From NCBI GenBank assembly GCA_033964015.1, contig CM066919.1:620001-684000 (forward strand): 64,000 bases of DNA. The letters run 5' to 3'. Source of the DNA: Scolanthus callimorphus (Eukaryota > Cnidaria > Anthozoa > Actiniaria > Edwardsiidae). Under the pieces are notes generated by a model. That model was not told the DNA's origin. It was given only the letters and a program-made list of their open reading frames with translations, and did no database searches. The position numbers and the translations under genes were made by a program. Below, in pieces: positions 63,269 to 64,000 of the stretch. Position 1 is the first letter of the stretch, and every line of letters begins with the position of its first letter.

Positions 63269-63442
63269 TGTTACGTGATTGACGTATTTGCCTTAGTTAG
63301 ATTACATAACAGCCTTTTATAATAGAATGCACGTGACCAACCACGCTACCAAAGCAATGTAATTCAATGCCTTATGAAGTTGATTCATTCCAATAAACGT
63401 CTTAGTATTGAACACACGTCTTGTTATACTCTGCACGTTACA
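63269..63442 (+). repeat. Gypsy 3' LTR
   Basis: 174 bp, identical by eye to the 5' LTR. Followed by TAACT. Confidence 0.93.
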
Positions 63443-63447
63443 TAACT
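63443..63447. repeat. Gypsy target-site duplication, right (TAACT)
   Basis: Matches 58868-58872. Confidence 0.92.
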
Positions 63448-64000
63448 GGCCGTTACAATCATTATCATTACTAACGGGGATTAAACGAGCTAAAATCACG
63501 CCACCTAATCAAAAGCAACCTATAACTACTAACATGCTAACCCAGATACATGGCACGCTTGATTTTACTTCTAGCTTTGATTCCTCTTTTTGGGCAATCT
63601 GCTTAGTAGCCTTCTTTGGTATGTTTAGGAAATCACACTTACTTCCTAGCAACGCGACTAACTTTGATGCAAGCAAAACAACTAACAAAAAGCGATTTTA
63701 AGATTCTTCACTGGGGCGCACTAGTAACTATACGGTGGAGCAAGACTATCCAGTTCAGGGAACGAGTGGTAGAAATACCACTACCTCTAATTCCTCACAG
63801 CAAACTCTGCCCTGTTTCTGCAATAACGCATGCATTTTCTTTCACGAGTTTTACAGGTGCTACAAGCCAGGCCTTTAACTACTATGATAAGGCTACACGT
63901 CGCACTCATTTATTCACCTATAATATATTCTTAGAGAAACTGCGCGCACATCTTTCAAAACTAAGCATAAACACTCGTCTCTTTGCTACTCATTCTTTCA
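63448..64000 (+). pseudogene. DIRS tyrosine recombinase, catalytic part, cut by the window end
   Basis: In frame with the segment before the Gypsy insertion: LLTGIKRAKITPP, then FWAICLVAFFGMFRKSHLLP (first catalytic Arg in the FRKSHLLP block typical of DIRS), ILHWGALVTIRWSKTIQF, IPLPLIPHSKLCPVSAI, and finally LFATHSF at the last base. A frameshift occurs at about 63680 (ASKTTNKKRF versus the continuing frame). The His-x-x-Arg and Tyr blocks must lie beyond the window. Confidence 0.82.

Larger units (their letters stand above)
58873..63442 (+). mobile_element. Ty3/Gypsy LTR retrotransposon, complete, 4,570 bp
   Basis: 174-bp LTRs (58873-59046 and 63269-63442), TGTTACG...CGTTACA, identical by eye; PBS TGGTGGCAAGCGG directly after the left LTR; PPT AAAGGAAGGGGGA before the right LTR; 5-bp TSD TAACT. 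Gene order gag, protease, RT, RNase H, integrase identifies Ty3/Gypsy. No env or chromodomain seen. Several single-base frame breaks interrupt the ORFs despite identical LTRs. Confidence 0.95.
55539..64000 (+). mobile_element. DIRS-type tyrosine-recombinase retrotransposon, 3' end beyond window, split by a Gypsy element
   Basis: gag-like ORF with CCCH finger, RT-RNase H and tyrosine recombinase in DIRS order. The element is interrupted at 58873-63442 by a Gypsy copy with TSD TAACT, and the recombinase frame resumes exactly after it. The last bases (CATTCTTTCA) are the start of the conserved HSF(R) catalytic block, so the window ends inside the recombinase. The 5' boundary is set only approximately, by the end of the Crypton fragment. 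Confidence 0.85.

Overview
The window is accessory-rich DNA from an invertebrate animal. An anthozoan cnidarian (coral or sea anemone) is most likely, judging from the mix of BEL/Pao, DIRS, Ty3/Gypsy, Penelope-like, CR1/L2-like, Crypton-like, Academ-like and Polinton-like elements, the abundant MITEs, and the intron-rich extracellular-module exons. Lancelet or mollusc cannot be excluded from sequence alone. Nearly all recognisable coding sequence belongs to mobile elements. The only host-gene signals are two isolated phase 1-1 exons on the minus strand: a sushi/CCP module at 12878-13051 and an EGF-like module at 47548-47661.

Layout. 1-1.9 kb: unassigned DNA with one small ORF. 1911-11967: a BEL/Pao retrotransposon on the minus strand with identical 136-bp LTRs, PBS, PPT and frameshifted pol. 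Its integrase region is split by a complete 4,261-bp Polinton-like element (3384-7644) with 6-bp TSD and ~637-bp TIRs. That element carries only four genes (acidic zinc-ribbon protein, small hydrophobic-tail protein, A32/FtsK-type packaging ATPase, downstream ORF) and has no polymerase or integrase. 12-20.3 kb: sushi exon, MITEs, a minisatellite, a decayed Penelope-like RT and repeat-family copies. 20328-34241: a 13.9-kb DNA transposon with 18-bp TIRs and a 9-bp TSD. It carries two convergent, apparently intact, intron-containing genes: a RecQ-type SF2 helicase (about 744 aa, plus strand) and a DUF6589-like, ankyrin-containing putative transposase (about 1,236 aa, minus strand). This fits the helicase-bearing Academ lineage (AcademH) as I remember it. 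34.2-41.1 kb: CRE-palindrome tandem repeats and inverted dispersed repeats. 41.2-45.4 kb: a nearly full-length CR1/L2-like LINE. 45.4-55 kb: MITEs, hairpins, the EGF exon and a Crypton-like recombinase fragment. 55.5 kb to the end: a DIRS retrotransposon running off the window, interrupted inside its tyrosine recombinase by a complete 4,570-bp Ty3/Gypsy element (58873-63442, identical LTRs, 5-bp TSD).

The two best candidates for a little-described system are the 13.9-kb helicase/transposase element and the polymerase-less Polinton-like element. For both, boundaries, target duplications and gene models can be read directly from the sequence. Family names are inferences from motifs, since no database search was possible.
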